A DNA stretch of 64,000 nt from Juglans regia (lineage: Eukaryota > Streptophyta > Magnoliopsida > Fagales > Juglandaceae): the NCBI RefSeq assembly GCF_001411555.2, contig NC_049912.1, positions 27,103,722 to 27,167,721 of the forward strand. The letters run 5' to 3'. The notes below the pieces were generated by a model, which saw nothing but the letters and a program-made list of their open reading frames with translations, ran no database searches and was not told where the DNA came from. A program made the translations under genes and the position numbers. Below are positions 10,601 to 23,000 of the stretch, piece after piece; the first letter of the stretch is position 1; the number at the start of each line of letters is the position of its first letter.

Positions 10601-12687
10601 TGCTCGTCGACCAATGAAACAAAGGTATACATCTATGGTCTTGTAGTGCATGGTGCATTATTCTTTTGTGATTATCATTTTTTGTTTTGTTTTTATTCAT
10701 TTTATTTTCTGATTGCTTTTATCAATGGTATAGAGTTATACAAATACATCTATGGTCTCGTCATGCATTATGCACTTTACTCTTGTGATTATACTTGAAT
10801 TTTTTATTTCATGTTCTGTACTCTTAAATTATATATTATCACTTAATATTAATATATATATATATACCAATGTTTTAAATTCCGTTCCAGTGATCATTCC
10901 TGTTTAAGTATTGGAACAGAATATTTCGGTACCGGTGTATTCTGGTGTACTGTTTTGGGATTAATTATATATTATATAATTAATATATAATATAAATATT
11001 TATATATATATAAATTAACAACTAATAGAATAAATACATATATGATATATATGTAAGTGTGTATCATGTATATGTGTATATATATGGAAGTGTATATATA
11101 TGGAAGAATTGAAGATTTATAAAATGAATATACGTTGAAAAGATAAAAACTTGAGTTGAGACACAAAAACAAAGAGAAAAAAATAAAAGAATAGAGAAAT
11201 TATTAAAAGTAATGATATATTAAAAAAAGAGAAAATGAGGGGACATAATTAAAGTTATAAAAAAATTAAAATTATACAAATACATTTTATATTCTAAAAT
11301 TAATTAAATACCATCTGGATTTAAAATTTACAAAAATGCCATTCAAGCACAAGAAAATTACAAAAACAGTCCAAAATGGAATAGGGATCGAAATGCCAAT
11401 TCTGGCTGGAATGGTCGGAATGGAACGGAATTTAAAACTATGATATATACTGTTTAGGTAAATCTTGCTTTATAGATAGAAGGGGCGAAATGTTATACAG
11501 CAATTAGTTTTGCTGGGGATGACGGTTTGTGCTGCCTTTGGTGTTGTAGGTATCACTATAATGTAGCAGATACAAAGCTTTCCCAGCACATTGAAAAAGG
11601 AAATGAAGATGGCTTATTTATCAGCAGCGTGGCTTCATCTCAGAACTTGTGGGCCCTAATTATGGATGCTGGCACTGGTTTTATTTCACAAGTTTATGAA
11701 ATCTCACCATTTTTTCTTCACAAGGTACTTGTTTGTATCTTTACCAGTTTACAACTGTCGTGTTAATTAATTTAATGGATTGTTCATAAACAGTTTTGTA
11801 CTTTTACACTACAGTGCCGTTCATATCTAAGTATCTGATTTACCATTTTGTTCTGCCTGTAGGAATGGATAATGGAGCAGTGGGAGAAGAACTATTATAT
11901 TAGTGCGATAGCTGGAGCGATAAATGGGAACTCCTTAGTAATAATGTCCAAGGGTTAGTCTTAAGATGCTTGTCATGTTGCCTTTGTGGGCAAAATTTTA
12001 TTGTGTAGTGTTTAGTGGCGAAGTTGATCTGATTTTGGTTTGACTGACATCTTATTTGTTGAACCAGGTACACCGTATATTCAGCAATCTTACAAAGTTA
12101 GTGATTCATTTCCTTGCAAGTGGATAAACAAAAAATGGAGGGAGGGCTTCTATGTTACTGCAATGGGCACAGCTGGGAGCAGATGGGGAGTCGTTATGTC
12201 CCGTGGTGGTGCAGGATTTTCTGACCAGGTCATCTCTGATTCAGTAATAATATTTGTGACTATGTACTTTGGTGCGAGGCATTGACAACTAACTGATAAA
12301 GTTTTATTAAATCTCAGGTCGTTGAACTAGACTTCCTTTACCCTAGTGAAGGTATTCATCGGCGATGGAATTATGGATATCGAATCACGGCTACTGCAGC
12401 AACTTTGGATCAAGCTGCTTTTGTTCTAAGTATTCCAAGAAGGACGCCTACAGATGAAATGCAGGAGACGCTTCGAACATCTGCATTTCCCAGTTCACAT
12501 GTAAAGGTGAAATTTATATTTCTTTTACATACTATGTTGACTTCTTCTTTGACACTGATTTTTATGGATAATTGATACTGATCTCTAAGATCTTTGTGGA
12601 GCCTTACCTAACAGTGGGTCCTTGCAGGAGAAGTGGGCGAAGAATCTCTATGTTGCATCCATTTGTTATGGACGCACAGTTTCGTGA
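7606..12687 (+). CDS. Casein kinase 1-like Ser/Thr protein kinase (MLK/EL1/HD16 type), 16 exons
   Basis: Exons: 7606-7974, 8394-8528, 8640-8713, 8802-8871, 8995-9050, 9154-9225, 9598-9692, 9784-9850, 9971-10100, 10175-10393, 10488-10624, 11550-11724, 11863-11953, 12068-12228, 12318-12506, 12628-12687. All junctions are GT-AG and the frame stays open for 699 codons, the usual size of this family. Residues 1-123 are a basic, low-complexity tail with Gln, Ala and Asn runs. The kinase domain has the glycine loop GKGGFGQV (about 139-146), VALK with catalytic Lys172, the catalytic loop HGDVKPEN (262-269) and DLG (287-289) in place of DFG, typical of CK1. A Lys/Glu-rich stretch ([12 protein letters not shown]) and a long C-terminal region follow. 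Known relatives are nuclear kinases that phosphorylate histone H3 or flowering and hormone regulators; that role here is inferred from the family. Intron 11 carries a MITE. Confidence 0.93.
10872..11438. mobile_element. MITE with 18-bp perfect inverted ends in kinase intron 11
   Basis: The ends GTTTTAAATTCCGTTCCA (10872-10889) and its exact complement (11421-11438) are perfect 18-bp inverted repeats, and a partial match (ATCATTCC versus ACCATTCC) continues inward. The 530-bp interior is AT-rich with no reading frame. It lies wholly within the 925-bp intron 10625-11549, which explains why this intron is the longest in the gene. I could not see a clean target-site duplication. Confidence 0.75.
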
Positions 12688-13838
12688 TCTGCTAATGTAG
12701 TTTAGGGCGCCAAATGTGCTGATAATAGGTTGCTTGCTCTCTCATTTCCAGGCTGAGAGAAATTTTGATGGTTAGGAATTTAGTCAAAATGTAATTAAAG
12801 TGAAGAGACTATAGAAACTCTTTTTTGTTTTTTGTGCTTCACAAATTGTATGGAAATTCGGTGATGTTGATGTCAATGCTAAATTTAAGTCTTGAAAGAA
12901 ACAAGAAATCTTCCATTTCTATTTTCTTCTCAGCGTTCCCTCGTTGTGTTTTCCTTTTCTTTTCTATTTTCCCTCGGGCTAACGAGTGTCCATACAGAAA
13001 TGGAAATGGCGCTATCGCAGTGCCGAATTTACACGTGCAGATGGACAACTTGAAAATGGGTGGTAATGACATGTATTGTACAAAAGTTTTAATTTCAGCT
13101 CAAATATTGAACAATGACATGAGCCACGGGCAGTAGCGACTAGCGAAGTTCATTACGATCCAAATATCTCTTTGCTTGGCTAAACTGCCTCCATGCACAT
13201 ATCAATCACATGGGAACTGTAATACCCACAACTTTATTTATATCTTTCCTTTTCTTACTTTCCCGTTAGACGATATACGTTATTGCCTTCATAGACATAT
13301 ACTCTTTTACTTTATTTAATTGTTTGCCTTTTCTGATGCCGAACTTCAACTACCGCTCTCTGTCTCTCTAATGGATGCTTCAGCTGCTCGTGACTTGGGA
13401 TTGTAGCTCCAGGGAAAAGAGAAGACCAAGACCCAGTTCAAGCAGTCCTTTTCTTTCATTTTTAACCCCACTTCATGAAAAGCAGTTAGCTAAGGTTTAT
13501 ATGGCTACAACAGGCACGCACGTGAATGGCCAACTCGTTTCATTTTACAGATACATCTACAAAAGTAGATATCCAAAAGGAAAAAAAATAAAAATAAAAC
13601 CAATACTTCCCTTGATTTTTTAGGCCTTGGATTTTTGAGAAATTTTGCTACATCCTTTTATATTATTATGATCATCAAACAAAAGAACAGTAATGCATAT
13701 TATACTTTAGTAATTCCATCTCAGAGAACCAAACATGTCCTCTTTTTTTTTCTCTTCATATCGCTATTATGTTAATATTTGCTTGTGAGATTTGAAAAAT
13801 GTATAATTCATAAAAGAGAAACTATTTGTTATATCTTA
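12688..13838. other. Kinase 3' UTR and intergenic spacer
   Basis: The first few hundred bases are probably the kinase 3' UTR. The rest shows no coding domain or clear element; short open frames around 12825-13136 and 13375-13623 look random. Confidence 0.45.
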
Positions 13839-14050
13839 GGGGTTGTCTCAGGTGGTAAAGGCCTTATATTTGGGGGTATGCTCCCCATAGGTTTAAGGTT
13901 TAAATTTCATTGGATACAAATAATCTTTATAAAAATTTTTCTTTTGAATTACCCGATGTGTACTTATGGGAAACTCCTTCTCGAGAGACTGTGCATCCCC
14001 AGGATTAGTCGGGACTCTATTCTTGGACACCCGGTACCAATAAAAAAAAA
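13839..14050 (+). mobile_element. tRNA-derived SINE (family 2)
   Basis: The 5' part has a box-A-like GGTTGTCTCAGGTGGTAAAG and a degraded box B near 13890-13902. A body with GGGATTAGTCGGGACTC and GACACCCGGTACCAAT follows, ending in an A run at 14042-14050. This is the layout of a tRNA-headed SINE. The head no longer folds as a tRNA. The target duplication is not clear, so it is probably old. Confidence 0.6.
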
Positions 14051-14667
14051 ATCTATTCATCATCCTCACACTATTTTTTATTTTTTTATTTTTTTATTTT
14101 TTTCTCTTACCAAATGTGTGGTATATGAATAATGAGTAGAAAAATTCATTAAGTTTAAGTTTTTTAAAAAAAAAATCTAGTTGTTTTAAACTAGTTGTTT
14201 ATCCTTGAAGGACTGATTCTTTCATTTACTTGTACATGATCACCTCATATGAACTGTGCACCGAGTAGCACCGCCCCCCAATGCTTAAAATGATGTCGCG
14301 GAGGAAGTGGGAGAAGTTCGAACTTGGACTAAGAGGATGTGTGCTTCTATTAACGTGGCTGGCATGCATTAGTCATAAAAACTTTGAAACTCAAAAATCA
14401 AAACGTAATCTTCAATATATATATATATATATATATATGTCACATCATTCATCAATGATGCTACGTGATGTTATGCTTGAGATGTTACAAGTAGCATTAC
14501 ATGCATACTTGTTTCAAAAAGCAGAAAACTTGTCCCGTTGATAAAAAATTTCCGTAAAGATATAGCATGTTCACACGACTGCTCACGCATGCATTGAAAC
14601 TGACATGTGAGTTCCCAAGATCCTCATAAATTCACTGTCGAGATTCTGAAAGTAGGATCAGCTCTAA
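14051..14667. other. Spacer upstream of the DUF1677 gene
   Basis: The stretch contains T runs (14080-14103), an A run near 14167 and a (TA)n microsatellite at about 14416-14438. I see no gene here. Confidence 0.5.
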
Positions 14668-14675
14668 TATAAATA
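14668..14675 (+). promoter_or_regulatory. TATA box of the DUF1677 gene
   Basis: An exact TATAAATA lies 193 bp before the ATG at 14868. Pyrimidine-rich leader sequence follows about 30 bp downstream. Confidence 0.5.
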
Positions 14676-14867
14676 AGAAGCTGTACTTTCCTAAATCTTC
14701 CACCATGAGATAGACTTCAACTTAGTAACTCCAGAACCGCTGCTCTCTTCGCTTTCTCTAACCCTCAAAATAATTTCTAGCGTTATACTCGATCGCTAGC
14801 TTGTAGTTTTCTGTTCAAAGCTCGAAACCCCAACTTCTTCCAATATCCTCGATCGTTATCGTGTATC

Positions 14868-15437
14868 ATGGCGCCACATGGAAAGGCCATTGCAAGCCCT
14901 TACACCAGGAAAAACAACTTCTCCAAGCCGCCAAGGCTCTCTTCCGACAGCCTTCAACGAACGATATCAGACATTTCATTCGAGCTTAGCAAAGAAGGGA
15001 TTGACTTAGAACTCCCTCCAGTATCCGAGGTTGAAGATGCAAGGTGCGAGTGCTGTGGCATGTGCGAGGAATGCACGCCGGAGTACATTGACAAGGTGCG
15101 CAACAAATTCTCCGGGAAGTGGATATGTGGGCTTTGTGCCGAGGCAGTGAAGGAAGAGGTGGAGAAAAATGGAGGAAATAGAGAGGAGGCTTTGAGTTCA
15201 CACATGAGTGCATGTGTTAGGTTTAACAAGTTTGGAAGGGCTTATCCAGTTTTGTTCCAAGCTGAGGCCATGAGAGAGATGTTGAAGAAAAGCAAATCGG
15301 AAGGGAGAGGTGTGAGGACCAAGTCTATTAGTCCTAGGGACAAAGGAGCTGTGCAAAAGAAGGGTGGGATTGCTCGGAGTTCAAGTTGCATTCCTGCAAT
15401 TACAAGGGAGATTGCTGATCTCACCATAGCCAATTGA
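14868..15437 (+). CDS. DUF1677 family protein (189 aa)
   Basis: A single uninterrupted exon encodes 189 residues. The central part (about 55-130) carries the DUF1677 signature: CECCGMCEECTPEYI, then WICGLCAEAVKEE, then MSACVRFNKFGRAYPVLFQA. The paired Cys motifs (CxCCxxCxxC and CxxC) suggest a metal-binding fold, though I know of no biochemical function for the family. The N-terminus is basic and Ser/Thr-rich. The C-terminus is Ser/Arg/Lys-rich and likely disordered, ending in SCIPAITREIADLTIAN. It is plant-specific and usually intronless, as here. It is transcribed toward the HD-ZIP III gene, whose stop is 1.6 kb away on the other strand. Confidence 0.92.
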   Translation: MAPHGKAIASPYTRKNNFSKPPRLSSDSLQRTISDISFELSKEGIDLELPPVSEVEDARCECCGMCEECTPEYIDKVRNKFSGKWICGLCAEAVKEEVEKNGGNREEALSSHMSACVRFNKFGRAYPVLFQAEAMREMLKKSKSEGRGVRTKSISPRDKGAVQKKGGIARSSSCIPAITREIADLTIAN

Positions 15438-17078
15438 TTCACCGACATGATTCTATATTTATATGTCATGAACATGTTCCCTCTCGTCTTTAATCTGCTA
15501 AAAATTTCTCCCTTAAAACCTATCCACCAAAAAGCCATATTAATTAGGATATTGCATAGCGCGCAGTGAAGATCCTAATATCTCCTTAAGCTTGCATATA
15601 TTCTTTGATCATCAATATTTTGTGAGCCAATAACCTTTGCGTACTTAACCACCTTCCTAGGTTTTTTGGGTTACTCCCAAGTTCCATGTACCTTTCTTCT
15701 TTTATCTATGGTCCTTTTTGGCTTACCTTGGATGTTTTGATCTCAGCATGCCTTAATTTGATCAGTTATCCTCTCTGGGTTTCTGTGTAGGTTCAGGATC
15801 TCCCATGCATCGATCTCTTATACTTTCCAGAAGTAAGTTGTAAAAGTGGTTCTAAATCCTAATCTCAACCTTCATGGCTTTTATGTGTTGGCTCAAATGC
15901 TTATTCGCATTAATCCGTTTCCCTCTAGCTAGGGTTTTTGTTTGGGTACTTTTGGACACTAAATCAGCTGTTTTTGTTTCTAAATTGCCAGTTCATATAT
16001 CTTGACAATAAATCAGATATTGCAGCAACTACTGTATTTAACAACCAAAACCTCAGTGGTTGTGAATCATGTATTTCTACATATTTACATATTCAATAAG
16101 ATTGTCATTTTCCATGTTTTACTTCTGTAGTAGTTTATTTTGTGTCATATCTACTTCCTTTTTGTGTTGCTAATGGAAGCAATAACCCAACTGGGACTCG
16201 ATGGATTTGCAAATGTAAATAAATGCAGACATAGCATGTTTTGGTTCCGTATCCAACATCGTATTCTCATTCAAATCCGATTATTAAGAATAACTAGAGC
16301 AATCACGTACTGCTAACGGAAGCTTTTCATATTTTGATTCCGGATTTGCATTCCTTTTATTTGTTCCTTCGTACATGATTTCGGCTGTATGTGGGTGAGA
16401 CTGGGGGTTATAAATAAAGCCCTTGATTTAAGTCTTGAGCATAATAAATAAACGATTGATTTAAGTGGACAACTAGACATCATCCATTAAGTTTTTTATA
16501 GTTTCTAATGCGATAATAAAAAAATAAAAAAAGCCACTTTGCCGCAAAGGCTGATAAGAACTGCTCATCCGGTGCCAGCTTCAACGTGAGCATGAAACCA
16601 TGCCTACTACAATCTCAAATTATGTGTAGATTAGATTTTGGGTTCAATGCCCTGTAAATAATAAGATGGTCAATTTTCAATCAAGCAAAGGTCAATTAGG
16701 CTTGGGACCTCAACAGTTTCACTTTGTTCTAGTTGGAGAAAGAGAACCAAGTTTAGTTCTTAGTGAGCGTTGCTTGATACACTCGCAACACACCTTCCCT
16801 GCAGCAATGTTTATGTTCACAGCAAAAACACCAAAATACAACCTCAAGCTATTAATGGTTGGTTGTAGATTAGGGGAAATAACAATCGATTGATTAAAAT
16901 CATAACATGTCAAGGCACATGTATCAGTTTCAAGGTGCACCAGAAGCAGGATAACACATACGCAGTCTTAATCATTCAAGAGGTTTTTGTTTTTTTTCCT
17001 TTCTAAAAGACTAACAAGCCAATAAAACATAAGGGTTTAGGAGTTCTGTAAGCATGATCTCCCTCCTATCTGTTGTTG
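15438..17078. other. Convergent intergenic region between DUF1677 and HD-ZIP III genes
   Basis: This holds the 3' UTRs of two convergent genes and otherwise unremarkable AT-rich DNA. Short frames at 16666-16940 have no domain. I see no transposon with recognisable ends. Confidence 0.5.
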
Positions 17079-20000
17079 TCATACAAAAGACCAGTTCACA
17101 AACATAAAGCAGATGCAGTGAGCATTCTCTTCTTCATTCAGCACCTTCCAAGCCACTGCTCTCTCATAAGAGACGGGTCGGCCCATACTTGAGAGACAGA
17201 TACCACCCTGGAGACAAGCAAAGCCCTGCCGAACAAGCAGAAAAAGAAAAACCAAGTTTAAAAATCAAGTTATAATCAATTCTGATCTTATGAATAAATT
17301 TGTTGAATAAATGCTTAGAACTGAAGGCCAGAGTAGTGCCTTATGCAGCATTAAAATGACCTCTCAAGGGTCAAACTTTAACATGACGCAGGAAAATTAT
17401 TGCAACTGTTATAAAGTAATGTATTGGTGAGGACTTCCATACTTAACGGTAACTCCTTACGGCCCCTATGCTAGCTCCCACTTGGGAATATTTATATTTG
17501 GTTTCAATTAGTTAGTTTCGATTACTAAGACATGAAATCATGACAGAGATGATGCCATACCTGTTGCATTATTTGTGGGAACTCTGAGAAGAGTGTTTTT
17601 CGGCCATGATCGTCAAATATTTTTTCCAGAGTTATGTCTTGCAGTGCAACCAAGGTGGTCTCAAGCATGTCAAGCCCTGCCTGGTTTGCAAAAGTGAAAA
17701 CTGGTAATGCCTGCATAAATTGAGGATTAGTTTTATGGGTTTAAAGGTTAAAAATAGAACTCAAAACATAATGTTTAGACATGGATCAAAATTCATTTCT
17801 CCGTACGAAAATTCATGAATACTCGTTCAACCTCACATTCTAAGGATAGAAAAAACAAAGTTTGATTTAGCATGGTTGTCTGAAAATAATCTCTTGCGTT
17901 TTCAATGCCCTCGTCAGTGAAGAAGCTGGATATCATTTTGATAGATAAGGTTATAAAAATAGCTGTGCATCATAAAAAAATTTCTTCCATCTTATTTATG
18001 GCCAAAGCCAATGATGAGACTTTCCAGTCTCCTTTGTCAATATGGAGAGATTGCAAGTCTCTGATCAGTCCATATTCACAAGGCGTCAGCTCAATAGAAT
18101 GAACCCCAGATTGAGGATTAATAATTCTACCTGACTTTTCTTTTTGTTAGAGAGAGAGAGCTTCAGGGGTTTTTAGGGCAGGTTTGTGGCCTTAGATGAG
18201 ACACAAAATTATTATCTGATCTCATTTCATCCCATTCCACTTATTCCCAAACATAATTCAAATACAAAATTTTCAAACTAATCATTATAACTTCTTCAAA
18301 CTTCCAAATAAAAAATAAAAAACAATTCCAACTTTTTCAAATCCCCAAACAAAAATAATATTATAAAACTATATTCTTACAATATTTTAACTTTATAATA
18401 TTTTTTATTCAAACTATCTCCCTACTATTCACAGACTATCTTACTACTATTCACAAAATTCTCATCTCATCTCACTCCCCAAACAAGCCCTTTAGTGTTC
18501 TCCCTCCTTCAGGGAGCCAGGGTGGGCTGTTAACAAAGTAAGTAATTTTCATGCATACCTTCATAGAGCAGCACATTATTGCATCTGAGTGATGCCACAG
18601 AGTTTTGAGGTTGGCTTCACTTCCTTCATTGCCAGATTTGAGTAGCTCCACACCCATGTAGCACCTGGCAACATTAGAGAGAGCCAAAACTTATCTGACC
18701 ATGGAAATATACATAACACTGATTCCCCTAACAAAAGTTGCCATCTTAAGACACTAACCCAGAAGGGGTAAAAAAGTCCAAAATAAGGTAGCATGCTTCC
18801 CAAAGTCTTATAGTCTAGGGAAAGATGAGGCAAATCATGAGTGTCAGGCATCATTAAGTGCTTTTTCATTTGCTACCAGCAAGACACAGAATCTCATGCT
18901 AAAAGTTCACAATTAAACACACACACACATATATATATGTAAGACTTTGGTTTCGCAGCACCAGATAGGAAAATAGATTTTCAATAGGGCTTGACAGTAT
19001 GTCACAGCTTGGAGCTGGAAAACTGGCTACAAAACCACCACCCAGCCAGCAGCATATCGTAGTGCTCACATTGACTATCAACCAACAAGTGTTGGTTTCA
19101 GCTCAGTTTGATAACCCTGATGGGGATGGTGAATCCGGGGGGGAGGGGGGGTCCTTTCTGAGGACCAACACCCTTAAAAACCATCAGCAACCAAGGGTCA
19201 GTGCCAAGCCCTAAATCATGATGATAATTGGCCAAATGCTACACCATATGGCTCTTCCAATATCTACATCTTGTCAAGTGATTCATCAACTCTTAATATA
19301 ACACCATGACCTGCAAGCCAACTAAATGACAGCACAACAAAAATTGCCAGAACACATTTGAAAACAACTGCTGCACCTGTAACTCTGGCAGATCCAGCGA
19401 GCAAGGGTCTGAGCTTCAGGGGTACCCAATGGTGGCCGAAGGCCTGCATGTGAGCTCAAATGAGAGGGAGAGAGTGCCAACGCCACTCTCTGAACTGATG
19501 ATATAATGCTGCGGACATATTGGCGAGCCATGGATGCTACATGTTCTTGCATGTGGCTCTCATATGCAAATTCAAATGCTATTGTCATCACAGATCGGAC
19601 AGAGCCAGCATTAGCAGAATAATCAGTAGACGTTCTATTACCAGCTGGCCCAATTTCAAGAGCAGAAGCAAGGTCCAGGGTGCGGTTTGGACTAGAGGCT
19701 TCCTGCAATATTTTAGAGTCCATCAACTAAGAAACCTACGGAATGTGGTAGCAGAGAACCAGCAAAACAGGCACACATGATTCAGAAGCTAACCTTCCCA
19801 GAATCAAGGGGAATGATGCGAAAACCAGAAGGCAGAAGAGGTGCATCGTCAGCGAAAGAAGCATCAATTGGAGCAAAGATAAGTTCCGCACAGGTTCCAA
19901 CAGCATTCTCATCCATTCCACTACAGAGCTATTGAAAAACAAGAATACGAGTAAGTTTATATACCGGGAACAAACAAACACAAAAACATCAGGGTTGACT

Positions 20001-23000
20001 ACAAAATGCTGGTTTACACACTAGGATGAATCCCAACTTGACCAATTCAACCAGTTATGGCAATACCACTTGAGTCCATCTGCTCAACATCTTTCCCAGC
20101 ATTTTCTAGGCCAAGGCAACAAAGTAGACTGGCAGTGTGGTTTTGCTCACTTAGAAATTCAAGAGGGAAAACAGAGAGAGAAGGCAAATTTTTGCTTGGT
20201 TGAAAACCACTGTTTCTTTTTTAACAGGAGGGGAGGTAACTCAAACAAATAGAACCAGGAAAAAGTTCAAAAAAATTTATAATAGAAAATACATTTTTGA
20301 GAAAAGTACTTGATCACAGTAAGTATAATTCGTAGATAATGTGAATAGAACAGTGAGAAAGCCAGCAACCCAAAAAATTGTTATTTTTTGTCACTGAGCT
20401 TAGTTCCTACGAGATTTATAGCTTCAATTTCAACTCAACCAACCATTCAATGCTAAAGCAGAGTCCAAGTAATTGGAAATATCATAAAATAAAGCCTAAA
20501 GCAATCCAGGCTAAGCTAAATGCGAACACAATCAATCACTTTTTTTATAAGTAAACGATTCTATTAATAAGAATAGGCATAGCCCAAGTACACAAGATGG
20601 TATACAAGATGTGACAACTATCGAGGAAGAAGAAATGGAAACAAGAACACAACCAATCACTTCATAAAATCAAATCGAACGAGATATAAGAGCTTAACAA
20701 GCAAGGTCAAACCCAGCTGGATCTTGGGCCGATTACCAGGGGGAGATTAGCTGGCACAAGCATTAACTTGTAGGACCACCATTATCACATAGCCAATCAA
20801 AAGACAAGCAATAAAGGGACAATTACTTACTTGCAACAGAAACATTTCTCTAGGCATTATTGTGTCTTCAGGAGTTGGGCCCACACCTTCCAACTTAATG
20901 ACTTCCAAGAACTTGCACACACAAAGAAGTATGTATCACGGGGTTTGGATATCAATCCGAACAAAATGACTGGATGAAATTATACTAACTACAGCAATAG
21001 AGGAACTTCTGGTTCACACAAATGGATTGGAGTATATTACATGGAAAAAAAGAAAACAGTTTTTTAATATTATTGCTCACCTCTTCATGCTCCATAGTGT
21101 GAGCCAGTGGGAGTATAACTTGACCCCCGAAACTTCCAACTCGAGACCCTGGTAAGCTACAGGGACCAATTTTGACAGCTGCAGCTGAATAAGCATCAAT
21201 ATTGTTGTCTGCCCATTCTGATCTGTGCTCTCGTAGGAATCTAAGAAGAATCGCAGGAGGGACATTCTGAAATAGAAATTATCAGTACGGTATCAAAACA
21301 AGAAGAACGCTATGCAAGCTGCAGGTCCAAAATATTTTAAACGATCCTTTCAACACTTCAATTTACATAGCAAGCTCTTAAAATACAAATCACAAGATTA
21401 AATGCTGTATTAGAGGTACACCGTCTAGATAGTTAAGGTTGAAATTTGTGAATATCCAACTCAGTAACTAAAGGGACCTCTATATTCTATAATATTCTTT
21501 TGTGCATCTCTTGTATGCTACCACCATGCTAGAGAGGGAGGGCTGACACACTGGTAGAGAGAGCAATAAAGGTAGCATGATTATTTTTCATGGTTATTGC
21601 CTGAATCGAAGAAGCAAGAAATATTCCAAATGCACCCCATCATCGAAAGGTCCTGTGCCTAAACGACCAATACAGTTTATGCAGCATAAAAACTGCTATC
21701 AAATTTTATATCCAAGTATTTCCCACAGGCAATTGCAAAATAGAGATTACAAGCACCCTGACCTGCAACAGCATTGATGCTTTAGCACATAAGACAGCAT
21801 TGCTCACAGCTGGAAACCCATTAGAAAAAGGAAGATTTAAGCCCATCAGCTTGTCAGGAGATGAGTTCACAAGAATAGTAACATCATCCATGCCATCATT
21901 TCCCATCATCGACCACCCCTCATCGGTAAACCCATTAAGGGCCTCATTAAAACCCCTGCCAGACAACATATATTGCATTCTGAACCGCAGAGAAACATTA
22001 ACAGAATGTAGAGATCATTTCAAATGATAAGAATATGTCAACCTGCTCAGCCTCTGGCTAAGTGCTCTAAGAGCTGCAGGTCGTCTGGCCCAGCCCGTAG
22101 TGTTAGACTGAGAAACCTCATGAGCTATCTGCCTCAGCTGGCGTAGAGCCTGAATGAAAATGAGAGAGACAATACAGTATATAAGCCTCTTATCATTATA
22201 GTTTATAATCGAATCTCTCAGGTAAATAAGAAAAGTTCCATATTGGTTCTATGTCTCAGGTGGTAGAGGTAACACAGTCAGTTTAAAAAATAGAAAACTA
22301 GATAGCTAATATTACCGTCATGGTTGTCTTTTGCGCAAGCACAGTCGATGATTCATACAGCGGACGTAATACTTCTGGGACACTCCATGGCTATTTAAAA
22401 AGACAAAAAAGTGAGTGTCATACTTCCCCTATCAAATACTCCACGATCAAACCACATGACCGAAGATTATCAAATACAATGTGCAGTTTTCATACCTCCA
22501 AATCCATATGATCAACAATGTGAATGATCGAACCACTGCCTTCGCAAGGTCGTATGAGATACCCACTAGGAAGCATTTCTGCCCTCACAAAATGCTGCAC
22601 AGGTGGCATGCTTGGACCATTTTGAGTATTTTTAAGTGACCTCTCACAAACCTGCACACCATTTTAAATAATCAGAATGACTTGAGACACAATCGACAAG
22701 AAAGATATCAAACCAGATCCATGTCCTTGTGTGTGTACATGTGGTTGTGTACAAAAGAAGCTCAATAAACTAAAATGTACAGTTTCATGATGAATCATAA
22801 GCCCAGATGCTTTGGAACCACATACCACAAGGCTGCCATCTTCTAAAACAGAAGTATAGCGAAGCAACCAGAAGTCACGAGCAGGCGCCAATGTAGTAGG
22901 CGCATAGAGCTATGTCAATAACAAATAAAAATATTAATAAACTATTGGGTAGTAAAGGGATCCAACAGACATTAGAAGGATTTTACAATTAGTGTTTACC

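Noticed and set aside
22240..22285. TCTCAGGTGGTAGAGG similar to a SINE head in ATHB-15 intron 9
   Set aside because: Only a few matching bases, no body, tail or duplication.
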